A stretch of 64,000 bases of DNA from Rhodospirillales bacterium (GTDB taxonomy: Bacteria; Pseudomonadota; Alphaproteobacteria; CACIAM-22H2). The number at the start of each line of letters is the position of its first letter. Position 1 is the first letter of the stretch. Shown one piece after another: positions 46,916-55,855 of this stretch. Where the stretch lies: positions 182,302-246,301 of the forward strand of contig JAEUKX010000078.1 of assembly GCA_016794025.1 (NCBI GenBank), in the 5' to 3' direction. The position numbers and the translations under genes are program-made. The notes beneath the pieces are model-generated. The model was not told where the DNA came from and made no database searches. It saw only the letters and a list, made by a program, of their open reading frames with translations.

Positions 46916-48669
46916 ACGTATTTGCTGATTTCCATGCCGCGCTTTCGACGGCGCTTTCCGCACTGGTCGCGGAAGGCAAGCTGCCCGACGGGCTCGATCT
47001 TTCGCGCGCCGTCGTTGAACCGCCACGCGATCCCTCGCACGGGGACCTGTCGACGAATGCGGCTCTGGTGCTTGCCAAGGGCGCCGGTGCGAAGCCGCGC
47101 GACGTTGCCATGCTGCTGGTCGGCAAGCTCGCGGTCGATCCGCGCGTGGAAAGCGCCGACATCGCGGGACCGGGATTCGTCAATCTGCGCCTGCGCGCAG
47201 GCGTCTGGCGCGAGCTCGTCCGCGCGGTCCTGAACCTTGGAGCAGCCTACGGCGAAAGCCGGGCAGGGAATGCCCGGCCGGTCAATGTCGAGTACGTTTC
47301 TGCCAACCCGACCGGCCCGATGCATGTCGGGCACTGTCGCGGCGCGGTCGTTGGCGATGCGCTGGCGGCCTTGCTCGAGAAGACAGGCTTTTCGGTCACG
47401 CGCGAATACTACATCAACGATGCCGGCGCGCAGGTCGACACGCTCGCCCGCTCGGTCCATCTGCGCTACCGGGAAGCCCTGGGCGAGAACATCGGCACAA
47501 TTCCGGAAGGTCTCTATCCGGGCGCGTATCTCGTGCCTGTCGGCAAGGCGCTTGCCCAACAGCATGGCGGGAAATTCCGCGATGCACCGGAAGACGAATG
47601 GCTGGCGACGTTCCGCGAGTTCGCGATCTCCGCGATGATGGACCTGATCCGCGAGGATCTCGATGCGCTCGGCGTCCGGCATCAGGTTTTCACCAGCGAG
47701 CGGACGAACATCGTCGGGCAAGGGCGGGTTGACGAGGCGATCGAGCGGTTGAAACTCCGCGATCTCGTCTACACCGGCGTGCTCGAGCCGCCCAAGGGCA
47801 TGAAGCCGGATGACTGGGAGCCGCGCCCGCAGCTCCTGTTCCGCGCGACGCAGTTCGGCGACGATGTCGACCGCCCGCTGCGGAAGTCCGACGGAAGCTG
47901 GACCTACTTCGCCGCGGACATGGCCTACCATCTCGACAAGTACCGGCGGGGCTTCGTGCGCCTCATCGACATCTGGGGTGCCGATCACGGCGGCTACATC
48001 AAGCGCGTCGATGCGGCCGTGAAGGCGCTGTCGGAAGGCCGCGCGACGTTCGAGGTCAAGCTCTGCCAAATGGTCAATCTGATGGACCGCGGCGAGCCCG
48101 TGAAGATGTCGAAGCGTTCCGGCAATTTCGTGACCCTGCGCGATGTCGTCGACGAAGTCGGCGCCGACGTCGTGCGCTTCGTGATGCTTACGCGCAAGCA
48201 GGACCAGCACCTCGACTTCGACTACGCCAAGGTCCGCGAGCAGTCGAAGGACAACCCCGTTTTCTACGTGCAGTACGCGCACGCGCGCCATCGCTCGGCG
48301 TTCCGGCAGGCGGCCCAGACATTCCCTGGTGCAGACTTTTCCGACGCCGCGCTTGCTGCGGCCGATCTTGAGCGGATCGCGGATGCAGACGAGCTCGCCC
48401 TGCTTCGCCAGATATCTGGGTTTCCCCGCCTGCTGGAGGCGGCCGCCGATGCGGGCGAGCCGCACCGTGTCGCGTTCTGGCTCTATGATCTTGCCTCGGC
48501 GTTCCACCAGCTCTGGACACGCGGGAACCATGATGCGGCACTGCGTTTCGTGGTACCGGATGATCAGGACCTGACGCGCACGCGCCTGGCGCTCGTGCGA
48601 GCGGTCGGCATAACGGTTGCGGCGGGGCTTGGGATACTGGGCGTACGCCCGGCGGAGGAGATGCGCTAG
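46912..48669 (+). CDS. argS: Arginyl-tRNA synthetase
   Basis: This class I synthetase charges tRNA-Arg. The 585-residue protein has the arginyl-specific N-terminal domain, the HIGH-type motif HVGH at 138-141 ([13 protein letters not shown]), KMSKRSGN and the C-terminal anticodon-binding domain. It is translationally coupled to dgt (ATGA) and followed 2 bp later by the SPOR gene. Confidence 0.97.
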   Translation: MNVFADFHAALSTALSALVAEGKLPDGLDLSRAVVEPPRDPSHGDLSTNAALVLAKGAGAKPRDVAMLLVGKLAVDPRVESADIAGPGFVNLRLRAGVWRELVRAVLNLGAAYGESRAGNARPVNVEYVSANPTGPMHVGHCRGAVVGDALAALLEKTGFSVTREYYINDAGAQVDTLARSVHLRYREALGENIGTIPEGLYPGAYLVPVGKALAQQHGGKFRDAPEDEWLATFREFAISAMMDLIREDLDALGVRHQVFTSERTNIVGQGRVDEAIERLKLRDLVYTGVLEPPKGMKPDDWEPRPQLLFRATQFGDDVDRPLRKSDGSWTYFAADMAYHLDKYRRGFVRLIDIWGADHGGYIKRVDAAVKALSEGRATFEVKLCQMVNLMDRGEPVKMSKRSGNFVTLRDVVDEVGADVVRFVMLTRKQDQHLDFDYAKVREQSKDNPVFYVQYAHARHRSAFRQAAQTFPGADFSDAALAAADLERIADADELALLRQISGFPRLLEAAADAGEPHRVAFWLYDLASAFHQLWTRGNHDAALRFVVPDDQDLTRTRLALVRAVGITVAAGLGILGVRPAEEMR

Positions 48670-48671
48670 TC

Positions 48672-49574
48672 ATGCTTCCGGAAGGGGCATCGCCAATCCT
48701 GAAGGTCGACGCCGACGAGGCGCGCGAGGCCCGCGCGGCGCATCGCGAGGCGCCGCGCCGTGGGGGACGCCTGCTCGGCGCTGTCTTCGCGTTCGCCGTG
48801 GTGGTCGGTTTCGGCAGCCTGATTGCTTATTATTTCGTGCAGAACCGGGATGGCAATGTCGATCCGGCATCGATCCCGATCGTCCGGGCCGATCCCAAGC
48901 CGATGAAGATTCGTCCCGAGAACCCGGGCGGAATCGAAGTTCCGTTCCAGAATTCCGAGATTTATGACCGCGTGGCCCAGCAGGCGGCGGGCAGTGGTGC
49001 CGCACGGTCGCCAGCCGGTGCACCTGCGGAGAGGCTGATGCCCGGTCCGGAGACGCCGCTACCGCGGCCGCAGCCCCCGCCGGCGCCCGTTCCGGCCATC
49101 CCGTCGTCGCCCGAAATCGCACCGCCGTCCGACGCGGTCGTTGTCGTGCCGCCGCGTGTGGCGTCTGTACCGGGTTCCACCGCTGCCACGACGCCGGCAC
49201 CGACCCGGCCTGTGCCGCCCCCCCAGTCCGCGCCCCAATCGACGTCCGCAGCGGCGCCGCCGGCGCAGCCGAAACCGACACCACCAGTCCCCGCCGCAGC
49301 TCTTCCGGCTTCCCCGGCAGCCGCTGGCGGGGCTCGGATCCAGCTCGCCTCCGTCCGCGACCAGGCTGCCGCGCAGCGTGAATGGGCGCGCGTTTCTAGG
49401 CAGTACGCCGATCTGCTTGGAAATCTGACGCCGCAATTTCTGTCAGCCGATCTTGGCGAACGCGGCATTTTCATTCGGGTTCAGGCGGGGCCGTTTGCAA
49501 GCCTCGACGCGGCCAAAACGACATGTGATGCCTTGCGCGCGCGCGGCGCAGGCTGCAACGTGGTACGCCAATGA
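48672..49574 (+). CDS. SPOR domain-containing cell-division protein
   Basis: The 300-residue bitopic protein has a short cytoplasmic start, one membrane helix near residues 34-54 (LLGAVFAFAVVVGFGSLIAYYF), a long Pro/Ala-rich periplasmic linker (about 100-215) and a C-terminal SPOR domain (about 222-298, IQLASVRDQAAAQREW and FIRVQAGPF). SPOR domains bind denuded glycan at the division septum. Position between argS and nagZ is standard. The stop overlaps nagZ (ATGA). Confidence 0.92.
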   Translation: MLPEGASPILKVDADEAREARAAHREAPRRGGRLLGAVFAFAVVVGFGSLIAYYFVQNRDGNVDPASIPIVRADPKPMKIRPENPGGIEVPFQNSEIYDRVAQQAAGSGAARSPAGAPAERLMPGPETPLPRPQPPPAPVPAIPSSPEIAPPSDAVVVVPPRVASVPGSTAATTPAPTRPVPPPQSAPQSTSAAAPPAQPKPTPPVPAAALPASPAAAGGARIQLASVRDQAAAQREWARVSRQYADLLGNLTPQFLSADLGERGIFIRVQAGPFASLDAAKTTCDALRARGAGCNVVRQ

Positions 49575-50599
49575 ACAGAAACCATCCCCTCGCGGCGATC
49601 TTCGGATGTGCCGGCACGACCCTTGGCCCGGACGAGTTCCGATTCATCCGCGAAGCGAATCCTTTCGGGTTCATCGTGTTCGCGCGGAATATCTCGAACC
49701 CGGACGCCACCCGCGCGCTCGTCGCCTCGTTCAGGGAAGCCGTCGGCCGGGACGATGCGCCCGTCCTGATCGATCAGGAAGGCGGCCGGGTTGCGCGCCT
49801 GCGGCCGCCGCATTGGCGCAAGTCGCCGCCTGCGCGGACTTTCGTCGAACGGGCAAGTGTGCGCGGGCAGGCCGCGGCCATCGAGGCCGTCCGGACGAAC
49901 TTCCGCCTGATCGCCGCCGAGCTGACGGCCCTTGGCATCGATGTCGATTGCGCGCCTGTCGCCGACGTTCCGGTACCGGGTGCACACGACATCATTGGCG
50001 ACCGCGCGTATGGAGGCGACCCCACGACGATCGCGCTGTTCGGACGCGCGGCGGCGGACGGGCTGCTCGACGGCGGCGTGATCCCGGTCGTCAAGCATGT
50101 TCCAGGGCATGGTCGGGCACAGTCGGACAGTCACCACGAGCTTCCTGTCGTAGCGGCGTCGCGCGAGGAACTTGAGCGGACGGATTTCGCGCCGTTCCGC
50201 GCGCTTGCGGATCTGCCCTGGGCGATGACGGCTCATGTCAAATATCTTGCGATCGATCCGGACCGGCCGGCGACGACATCGGCCTACCTGATCGAAAACG
50301 TCATCCGCCGGCATATCGGCTTCGAAGGGTTGCTCCTGTCGGACGATATCTCGATGAATGCCCTCGACGGATCGATCGCGGATCGCACCCGCGCGTCGCT
50401 GTTCGCCGGGTGCGATGTCGTCCTGCATTGCAACGGCGATATCCGTGAAATGGAGCAGATCGCCCTGGCCGCGCGTCCGCTCGATGATGAGGCGGCCACG
50501 CGCGTGGCGGCCGGCGACCGTGTCCGCCGGGAACGGCGGCGGGCCGGTTTCGACGTCGGGCAAGCCGAGGCCCGCCTCAGCGAGTTCCTCGTGGGCTGA
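49571..50599 (+). CDS. nagZ: Beta-N-acetylhexosaminidase NagZ
   Basis: This cytosolic glycoside hydrolase of family 3 removes GlcNAc from recycled muropeptides. The 342-residue protein has LIDQEGGRVARL, the KHVPGHGRAQSDSHHELP motif with the catalytic His-Asp dyad and the nucleophile Asp in LLSDDISM. It matches the NagZ length and follows the SPOR gene. Confidence 0.94.
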   Translation: MNRNHPLAAIFGCAGTTLGPDEFRFIREANPFGFIVFARNISNPDATRALVASFREAVGRDDAPVLIDQEGGRVARLRPPHWRKSPPARTFVERASVRGQAAAIEAVRTNFRLIAAELTALGIDVDCAPVADVPVPGAHDIIGDRAYGGDPTTIALFGRAAADGLLDGGVIPVVKHVPGHGRAQSDSHHELPVVAASREELERTDFAPFRALADLPWAMTAHVKYLAIDPDRPATTSAYLIENVIRRHIGFEGLLLSDDISMNALDGSIADRTRASLFAGCDVVLHCNGDIREMEQIALAARPLDDEAATRVAAGDRVRRERRRAGFDVGQAEARLSEFLVG

Positions 50600-50628
50600 C
50601 GCGCCACAGACCTGATTTGGAGACCAAA

Positions 50629-51285
50629 GTGCTCAAGATTTATGGCTGCTACCGTTCGCGCGCATCGCGGAACATCTGGCTCGCCGATGAGCTTGGCGTG
50701 CCCTTCGAACTGATTAAGGTTGTCCAGGCGAACCGGGTCGCTGATCCCGCAGCGCCCGGCGCACCGATGAATACGCGCAGCGCAGCCTATGCGGCGGTCA
50801 ATCCCAACCGCCAGATCCCCGCAATCGACGACGAGGGTCTCGTCCTTTGGGAGTCCCTTGCGATCAATCTCTATCTCGCGCGCAAGCATGGCGGATCGCT
50901 CGCCGCTGCCGATGTCCGCGAGGAGGGAGAGATGCTGACTTGGTCGATGTGGGCGGCCGTGGAGGTCGAACCCCATTCGATCCAGGTCCTTTACAATCTC
51001 GTGGGCAAGCCGCCGGCGGAGCGGGATGCAAAGCTCGCGGCTGCTTCGATCGAGGCCCTGCGCAGCCGCTTTGCCGTGCTCGACGCGGCACTGGCGACCA
51101 AATCTTTTCTGGTGGGCGGTCGGTTTACGGTCGCCGACATCAATGTGGCTGAGATCTTCCGGTACGCCATGCCCGCGGCGGAGTTGTTTGACGCCGCGCC
51201 GCGCGTACGGGCGTGGCTGGCGGCGTGCCAGGCGCGCCCGGCGTTCAAGGCCATGATGGCGCGGCGCGAGGCCGAGCCGGCCTGA
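50629..51285 (+). CDS. Glutathione S-transferase family protein
   Basis: The 218-residue protein has the thioredoxin-like N-terminal domain (KIYGCYRSRASRNIWLADELG, NPNRQIPAIDDEGLVLWESLAI) and the helical C-terminal domain with FTVADINVAEI, the GST N-capping region. The Ser/Arg near the start may contact glutathione. The GTG at 50629 has GGAG just before it; a TTG at 50617 is the alternative. The substrate is unknown. Confidence 0.88.
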   Translation: MLKIYGCYRSRASRNIWLADELGVPFELIKVVQANRVADPAAPGAPMNTRSAAYAAVNPNRQIPAIDDEGLVLWESLAINLYLARKHGGSLAAADVREEGEMLTWSMWAAVEVEPHSIQVLYNLVGKPPAERDAKLAAASIEALRSRFAVLDAALATKSFLVGGRFTVADINVAEIFRYAMPAAELFDAAPRVRAWLAACQARPAFKAMMARREAEPA

Positions 51286-51298
51286 ACCGTCCCGATCC

Positions 51299-51307
51299 TG
51301 TGGATAA
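51299..51307 (-). promoter_or_regulatory. Perfect DnaA box upstream of scpA
   Basis: TGTGGATAA on the plus strand is TTATCCACA on the minus strand, the exact DnaA-box consensus. It lies 180 bp upstream of scpA, next to an AT-rich tract. Confidence 0.5.
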
Positions 51308-51344
51308 GGTCGCCCTTCCGTCGCTTTGATGCATGCGATATCCA

Positions 51345-51430
51345 GAGTCATGGGCAATGGCAGCCGAGTCGCCAAAGCTTCTAATAAATTCATGGAAAAC
51401 AATACATTGAGAAAAAAAGTTAACCTTATG
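51345..51430. other. AT-rich tract with GANTC sites before scpA
   Basis: Two GAGTC sites (51345-51349 and 51366-51370) lead into an AT-rich stretch at about 51376-51430, with an A-run and GTTAAC. The surroundings are very GC-rich, so this is likely promoter or protein-binding DNA for scpA. No gene is seen in the 200-bp gap. Confidence 0.5.
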
Positions 51431-51486
51431 CATGAGCGATTTGCGGGCGACGGATGGCGCCGCCTGTCGCTTGTGGCCGGCTTGTG

Positions 51487-52329
51487 ATGACGACCGACAC
51501 CCCGGACGCATTTGACGCGGGTGCCGTGCGTGTAATGCCCACCGCTGAGGACGGCTCGCTGGTCGTCAATCTCGGTGCCTATGACGGTCCCATCGACCTG
51601 CTGCTGGCGCTTGCCCGCGACCAGAAGGTGGATCTGACTCGCATCTCGATCCTGGCGCTCGCCGAGCAGTACCTCCTGTATATCGAGGCTGCGAAGCGGC
51701 TACGGCTTGAAATCGCGGCCGACTATCTCGTGATGGCCGCCTGGCTCGCATTCCTCAAGTCGAAGCTTTTGCTCCCGCCGGTTCCCGAGGAGCCAGAGCC
51801 CGAGCCGACTGCCGCGCAGATGGAAGCGGCGCTGCGCTACCAGCTCCAGCGCCTGCAGGCGATGCAGGAGGCGGGAGCAAGGCTGTTTGCGCGCGGCGTT
51901 CTCGGCCGCGACGTGTTTGTTCGCGGCATACCCGAGGGTGTGCCCGTCGAAACGACGGAGGTCTGGGACGTCAAGCTGATCGACGTTCTGAAGGCATATG
52001 CCGAGCACCGCAACCGCTCCGAGAAGCCGGTCTTGCGGATCGTGGCGACAGAGCTCGACACGATGGAAGCGGCAATCGAGCGGCTGTCGCAGATGCTCGG
52101 CAACATGCCGATACCGGATTGGACCTCGCTGCAGTCGTTCCTGCCCGCCAATCTGCGCGACGACACGGTTGGCCGGTCGCACGTTGCAGCGACGCTCTCC
52201 GCCACGCTTGAACTCGTGCGGACCGGCCGCCTGCAGATCCGCCAGGACAGCACTTTCGGCCCGATTTACCTGCGAAAGCCGCCGGAAAATCCGATCGCCG
52301 AATTCCCTGCCGACAGGACCACGCAATGA
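51487..52329 (+). CDS. scpA: Segregation and condensation protein ScpA
   Basis: ScpA is the kleisin that bridges the SMC heads in bacterial condensin. The 280-residue protein has the family start LGAYDGPIDLLLALARDQKVDLTRI and the SMC-binding AADYLVMAAWLAFLKSKLLLP helix, plus a C-terminal winged-helix region. The ATG at 51487 is preferred over nearby GTG codons. The stop overlaps scpB (ATGA). Confidence 0.94.
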   Translation: MTTDTPDAFDAGAVRVMPTAEDGSLVVNLGAYDGPIDLLLALARDQKVDLTRISILALAEQYLLYIEAAKRLRLEIAADYLVMAAWLAFLKSKLLLPPVPEEPEPEPTAAQMEAALRYQLQRLQAMQEAGARLFARGVLGRDVFVRGIPEGVPVETTEVWDVKLIDVLKAYAEHRNRSEKPVLRIVATELDTMEAAIERLSQMLGNMPIPDWTSLQSFLPANLRDDTVGRSHVAATLSATLELVRTGRLQIRQDSTFGPIYLRKPPENPIAEFPADRTTQ

Positions 52330-53156
52330 CGAACGAAAACGAAATCGCCGAAGCACCGGCCGAAATGGCTGCGGCAAACGATGCAGATCCGGAAGCGGAC
52401 CCGCAGGCGTCCGAAGGCATGCCGGGAGATGTGCCGGCCGACGATGCGATCGAGCTTCCGCCGGAGGAACTGCATGCGCAGGCCGTCCGCGTGGTGGAGG
52501 CGCTCGTCTTCGCATCGTCCGAAGCGCTCACGACCAAGGAAATCGCCCGACGTCTTCCCAAGGGTGTGGACGTCAAGCAGGTCCTTGCCGACATCGAAGC
52601 CGCCTATGCCGCGCGTGGCGTGAACTTCGTCAAGGTCGCCGGCAAGTATGCCTTCCGTACTGCGGCTGATGTCGCCGACCGATTGAAGATCGAACGTGTC
52701 CAGACGCGCAAATTGAGTCGTGCGGCGATCGAGACGCTTGCGATCGTCGCCTATCAGACGGCCGAAGACCGGCCGGTGACGCGCGCCGAGATCGAGGAAA
52801 TCCGTGGCGTCGCACTCTCCAAGGGGACGCTCGAGATCCTGATGGAGGCCGGTTTCGTCGGCCCGAAGGGATTTCGTGAAACGCCGGGCCGGCCCGTGAC
52901 CTATGCGACGACCGACCGGTTTCTCGAGCATTTCGGGCTCGACGGGATCAAGGCGCTTCCTGGCCTCAAGGAGCTTGGCGAACTTGGTCTCCTCGATACG
53001 CGACCGGCCGTCAGTGCCTACAGTGAGGATAGCGGCCTCGCCGCGGCGCCCGAGATGGGCGAGGCGGCCGAAAGCGAGCCGGAAGTCGTCGACGACCGCG
53101 AAATCGAGCCGGCGCCTGAGCCGGCCGAAGAGCCGCGGCAGGGCGAGCCGGGCTGA
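52326..53156 (+). CDS. scpB: Segregation and condensation protein ScpB
   Basis: ScpB forms the dimer that binds ScpA in the SMC complex. The 276-residue protein has two winged-helix domains (VRVVEALVFASSEALTTKEIA; LSRAAIETLAIVAYQ with the RAEIEEIRGV motif), flanked by acidic, low-complexity ends at the N-terminus (about 45 residues) and C-terminus. It overlaps scpA by 4 bp. Confidence 0.94.
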   Translation: MTNENEIAEAPAEMAAANDADPEADPQASEGMPGDVPADDAIELPPEELHAQAVRVVEALVFASSEALTTKEIARRLPKGVDVKQVLADIEAAYAARGVNFVKVAGKYAFRTAADVADRLKIERVQTRKLSRAAIETLAIVAYQTAEDRPVTRAEIEEIRGVALSKGTLEILMEAGFVGPKGFRETPGRPVTYATTDRFLEHFGLDGIKALPGLKELGELGLLDTRPAVSAYSEDSGLAAAPEMGEAAESEPEVVDDREIEPAPEPAEEPRQGEPG

Positions 53157-53341
53157 TCGCATCCCGTTGAAAGTGCAGAACGCCTCCCCATGTTGCCGGG
53201 GAGCGCTTCGGGGCGCGGGACCGGTTGCGGTGCACGCGCGCCTCTGCCACACTCCGGCCCGACTTCGACCGTAGACCCTTCCGGAGCGCTTGGGGCTCAG
53301 AGCGTCGTTGGGTCAGGTCTTTGGATTACGGGAGTACTTCG

Positions 53342-53572
53342 ATGGGTATGACGAGCATTTGGCACTGGCTGATCCTTCTTGTGGTCGTCCTGCTGCTTTT
53401 CGGCGCGGGCAAGATCCCGAAACTGATGGGCGACATGGCTTCCGGCATCAAGGCCTTCAAGAAGGGCATGAAGGACGACGACGAGGCGTCCGCACAGGCC
53501 GGCGCGCCGGCGCCGCAGGTCACGGCTTCCACGAACGTCCACGAGACGAGCGCGGAAAAGCCGAAAGTCTGA
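53342..53572 (+). CDS. tatA: Sec-independent translocase protein TatA
   Basis: TatA oligomers form the pore for folded proteins. The 76-residue protein has one N-terminal helix ([15 protein letters not shown]), the FG(A)GKIPKL hinge, an amphipathic helix and a polar tail. It is the first of tatABC, 185 bp after scpB. Confidence 0.95.
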   Translation: MGMTSIWHWLILLVVVLLLFGAGKIPKLMGDMASGIKAFKKGMKDDDEASAQAGAPAPQVTASTNVHETSAEKPKV

Positions 53573-53602
53573 TCCGGGCGCGCGGGAAGCGCGGGGCGCG
53601 CC

Positions 53603-54028
53603 ATGCTTGACCTCAGTTGGGGCGAAATCGTTCTGATCGGGACGGTCGCCGTCGTTTTCATCGGGCCGAAGGAACTGCCGGGTGCGCTTCGCACGATGGG
53701 CAAGTTCGTCGGCAAGGCCCGCAATATGGCGCGCGAGTTCCAGAGCAACGTGGACGACATGATCCGCGAAGCCGAGCTCGAAGAGGTCAAGAACAAGGTC
53801 CAGTCGGCTGCGGGCCTTGCGTCCGGCGGGATCGCCGGGGCGATCCAGAACGCGATCGACCCCAAGGGCGAACTCGAGAAGACAAAGGGCGAGATCGAGA
53901 AGGCGATGTCCGCGCCCGAGACGCTTGCCCCGCCGGCGCTAGCCGACCAGACACCGGCGCCGCAGTCTGCCGTTGCGGAAGCCGCACCCGCGGCAGTGCC
54001 TGCCGAGCCTTCCACGAAGTCTACCTGA
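53603..54028 (+). CDS. tatB: Sec-independent translocase protein TatB
   Basis: TatB works with TatC to recognise twin-arginine signal peptides. The 141-residue protein starts MLDLSWGEIVLIGTVAVVFIGPKELP, with the TatB-type Glu8, GPKELP hinge and a longer amphipathic helix than TatA. An Ala/Pro-rich tail ends the protein. It lies between tatA (30 bp) and tatC (13 bp). Confidence 0.95.
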   Translation: MLDLSWGEIVLIGTVAVVFIGPKELPGALRTMGKFVGKARNMAREFQSNVDDMIREAELEEVKNKVQSAAGLASGGIAGAIQNAIDPKGELEKTKGEIEKAMSAPETLAPPALADQTPAPQSAVAEAAPAAVPAEPSTKST

Positions 54029-54041
54029 CGCGACGAATCCT

Positions 54042-54932
54042 GTGGCCGATAGCGATCACGACGACAAGAAGATGCCGCTGCTCGAGCACCTGATCGAGCT
54101 GCGCCAGAGGCTGCTCTATTCGATCCTCGCGTTCTTCGCCTGCTTCATCCTGGCGTACTATTTCCATTCGCAGATCTTCAATTTCCTCGTCGCACCCCTG
54201 CAGCACGTTTTCGAAGGTCAGTCCGGCAGGCGAATGATCTTCACCGCGCCGACCGAGGCCTTTTTCACCTACATCAAGGTCGCGTTCTTTGCGGGCGTGT
54301 TTCTGGCATTTCCCGTCATCGCCTCGCAGCTCTGGATGTTCGTGGCGCCGGGTCTCTACAAGCACGAGAAGGGCGCCTTCCGTCCGTTCCTGATCGCCAC
54401 ACCGGTGATGTTCACGCTGGGCGCGGCGCTGCTTTATTACGTCGTGCTTCCCGTGGCGCTGAAGTTCTTCGCGAGCTTCGAGGTGCCGGCAGGCGAAGGG
54501 GCCTTGCCGATCCAGCTCGAAGCGAAGATGAGCGAATATCTGTCGCTCGTCATGACGCTCATCCTCGCGTTCGGGATCAGCTTCGAGTTGCCGGTCCTGC
54601 TTCTCCTGCTTGTGCGTGTCGGCATCGTTTCGGCCCAGGCACTTGCCGAGAAGCGTCGCTATGCGGTTGTGGCGGTTGTCGCGTTTGCCGGGCTCGTGAC
54701 GCCGCCCGACGTCCTCAGCCAGCTCTCGCTGGCGATCCCCATGTACTTGCTCTACGAGGCTTCGATCTGGATCGGCTACGCGATCGAACGCCGCCGGAGT
54801 GAACGGGAAGAGGCGGAGGACACGCCAAGCGACGCGCCCGCCGCTAAGCCCGCTGCCGCCGCACCGGCGGAGGCAACGGCGCCTGCGGTGCCGGCGACGA
54901 TCCCGGAGACGGATTTCAACCAGTCTCGTTAA
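54042..54932 (+). CDS. tatC: Sec-independent translocase protein TatC
   Basis: TatC is the six-helix core receptor of the Tat system. The 296-residue protein has the family start MPLLEHLIELRQRLLYS, with the conserved Glu, and the F(V/x)APGLYKHEK and PVLLLLLVRVGIVS motifs. A 50-residue Ala/Pro tail follows the last helix. The start is a GTG. In many relatives serS comes next; here surE does. Confidence 0.95.
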   Translation: MADSDHDDKKMPLLEHLIELRQRLLYSILAFFACFILAYYFHSQIFNFLVAPLQHVFEGQSGRRMIFTAPTEAFFTYIKVAFFAGVFLAFPVIASQLWMFVAPGLYKHEKGAFRPFLIATPVMFTLGAALLYYVVLPVALKFFASFEVPAGEGALPIQLEAKMSEYLSLVMTLILAFGISFELPVLLLLLVRVGIVSAQALAEKRRYAVVAVVAFAGLVTPPDVLSQLSLAIPMYLLYEASIWIGYAIERRRSEREEAEDTPSDAPAAKPAAAAPAEATAPAVPATIPETDFNQSR

Positions 54933-54964
54933 TAGACTGATTTAAAGACGTTTTCGGCGATCTG

Positions 54965-54994
54965 TGGACACCCGACTCGCGTGAACCTTATAAC
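54965..54994 (+). promoter_or_regulatory. Promoter of surE-pcm-nlpD with GANTC sites
   Basis: TGGACA (54965-54970) and TATAAC (54989-54994) are 18 bp apart, each one base from consensus. A GACTC lies in the spacer (54974-54978), a GATTC touches the -10 (54995-54999) and a GAGTC lies at 55017-55021. Such sites are methylated by CcrM in many alphaproteobacteria. Confidence 0.6.
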
Positions 54995-55063
54995 GATTCG
55001 GCGCTCCGGGGACGTCGAGTCGCAGCCGTTCGTCAAGCCCCCCGGCCCGGCGCCCTGGTCCGG

Positions 55064-55855
55064 ATGTTCGCAAAGCCGATCGATCTGTCGAAAGCGAGGA
55101 TCCTCGTCGTCAACGACGACGGCATCGCTTCGCCCGGCATCGCAATGCTCGAAAGGATCGCCCGCAAGTTCGGCGCGGAAGTCTGCGTTGTCGCTCCCGA
55201 AAGCGAGCAGAGCGCCGTCAGCCATTCGCTCACGATCCGGCGGCCGCTTCGGGTCCACCGCCTGAAGCAGAACCGCTACACGGTCGACGGCACGCCGACC
55301 GACTGCGTGATGCTCGCCATCCAGGAGATCATGCGTGCCGCACCGCCGACGCTCTGCCTTTCCGGCATCAACCGCGGAGGCAATCTTGCCGACGACGTGA
55401 CCTACTCGGGCACGATCGCCGCCGCGATGGAAGCGACCATCCTCGGCGTACCGGCCATCGCGCTTTCCCAAAACACGACGCCGCCGCATCCGGCAAAATG
55501 GGCCACCGCGCAGAAGCATGCCGCGTCGGTCATCAAGCGCCTTGCCCGGCTTGGCTGGCGGCGGGACGTCCTGATGAACGTGAATTTCCCCGACGTGACG
55601 AACGCGCGCGTGCGCGGTGTCGTGCGCACGGTGCAGGGCCGCTACAAGACCGGCGACGATATCGTTCGCAATACGGATCCGCGCGGCCAGACCTACTACT
55701 GGATCGGAGCGGCCACGCGCGGGCACGACGACCGACGCGGCACCGACATCTGGGCTACCGATCGCGGATACATTTCCGTGACACCGCTGCATCTCGACCT
55801 GACCCACCGCGCGACGCTCAAGGCGCTCGCCCGCCATCTGCCGGAGGCCGCGTGA
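55064..55855 (+). CDS. surE: 5'/3'-nucleotidase SurE
   Basis: SurE is a metal-dependent survival-protein nucleotidase. The 263-residue protein has the active-site RILVVNDDGI motif, PESEQSAVSHSLT and SGINRGGNLADDVTYSGT. The ATG at 55064 gives a short N-terminal extension. It overlaps pcm by 4 bp (GTGA). Confidence 0.95.
   Translation: MFAKPIDLSKARILVVNDDGIASPGIAMLERIARKFGAEVCVVAPESEQSAVSHSLTIRRPLRVHRLKQNRYTVDGTPTDCVMLAIQEIMRAAPPTLCLSGINRGGNLADDVTYSGTIAAAMEATILGVPAIALSQNTTPPHPAKWATAQKHAASVIKRLARLGWRRDVLMNVNFPDVTNARVRGVVRTVQGRYKTGDDIVRNTDPRGQTYYWIGAATRGHDDRRGTDIWATDRGYISVTPLHLDLTHRATLKALARHLPEAA

Noticed and set aside
46846..48531. 561-residue open frame antisense to argS
   Set aside because: argS is unambiguous on the plus strand and the antisense frame has no family features.
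51286..51486. Chromosomal replication origin
   Set aside because: Only one perfect DnaA box is present, with no cluster and no dnaA, hemE or parAB nearby. It is kept as a regulatory observation, not called an origin.
53184..53203. CTCCCC/GGGGAG hairpin after scpB as a terminator
   Set aside because: The stem is only 6 bp and no T-run follows; tatA may still have its own promoter, but none is clear.
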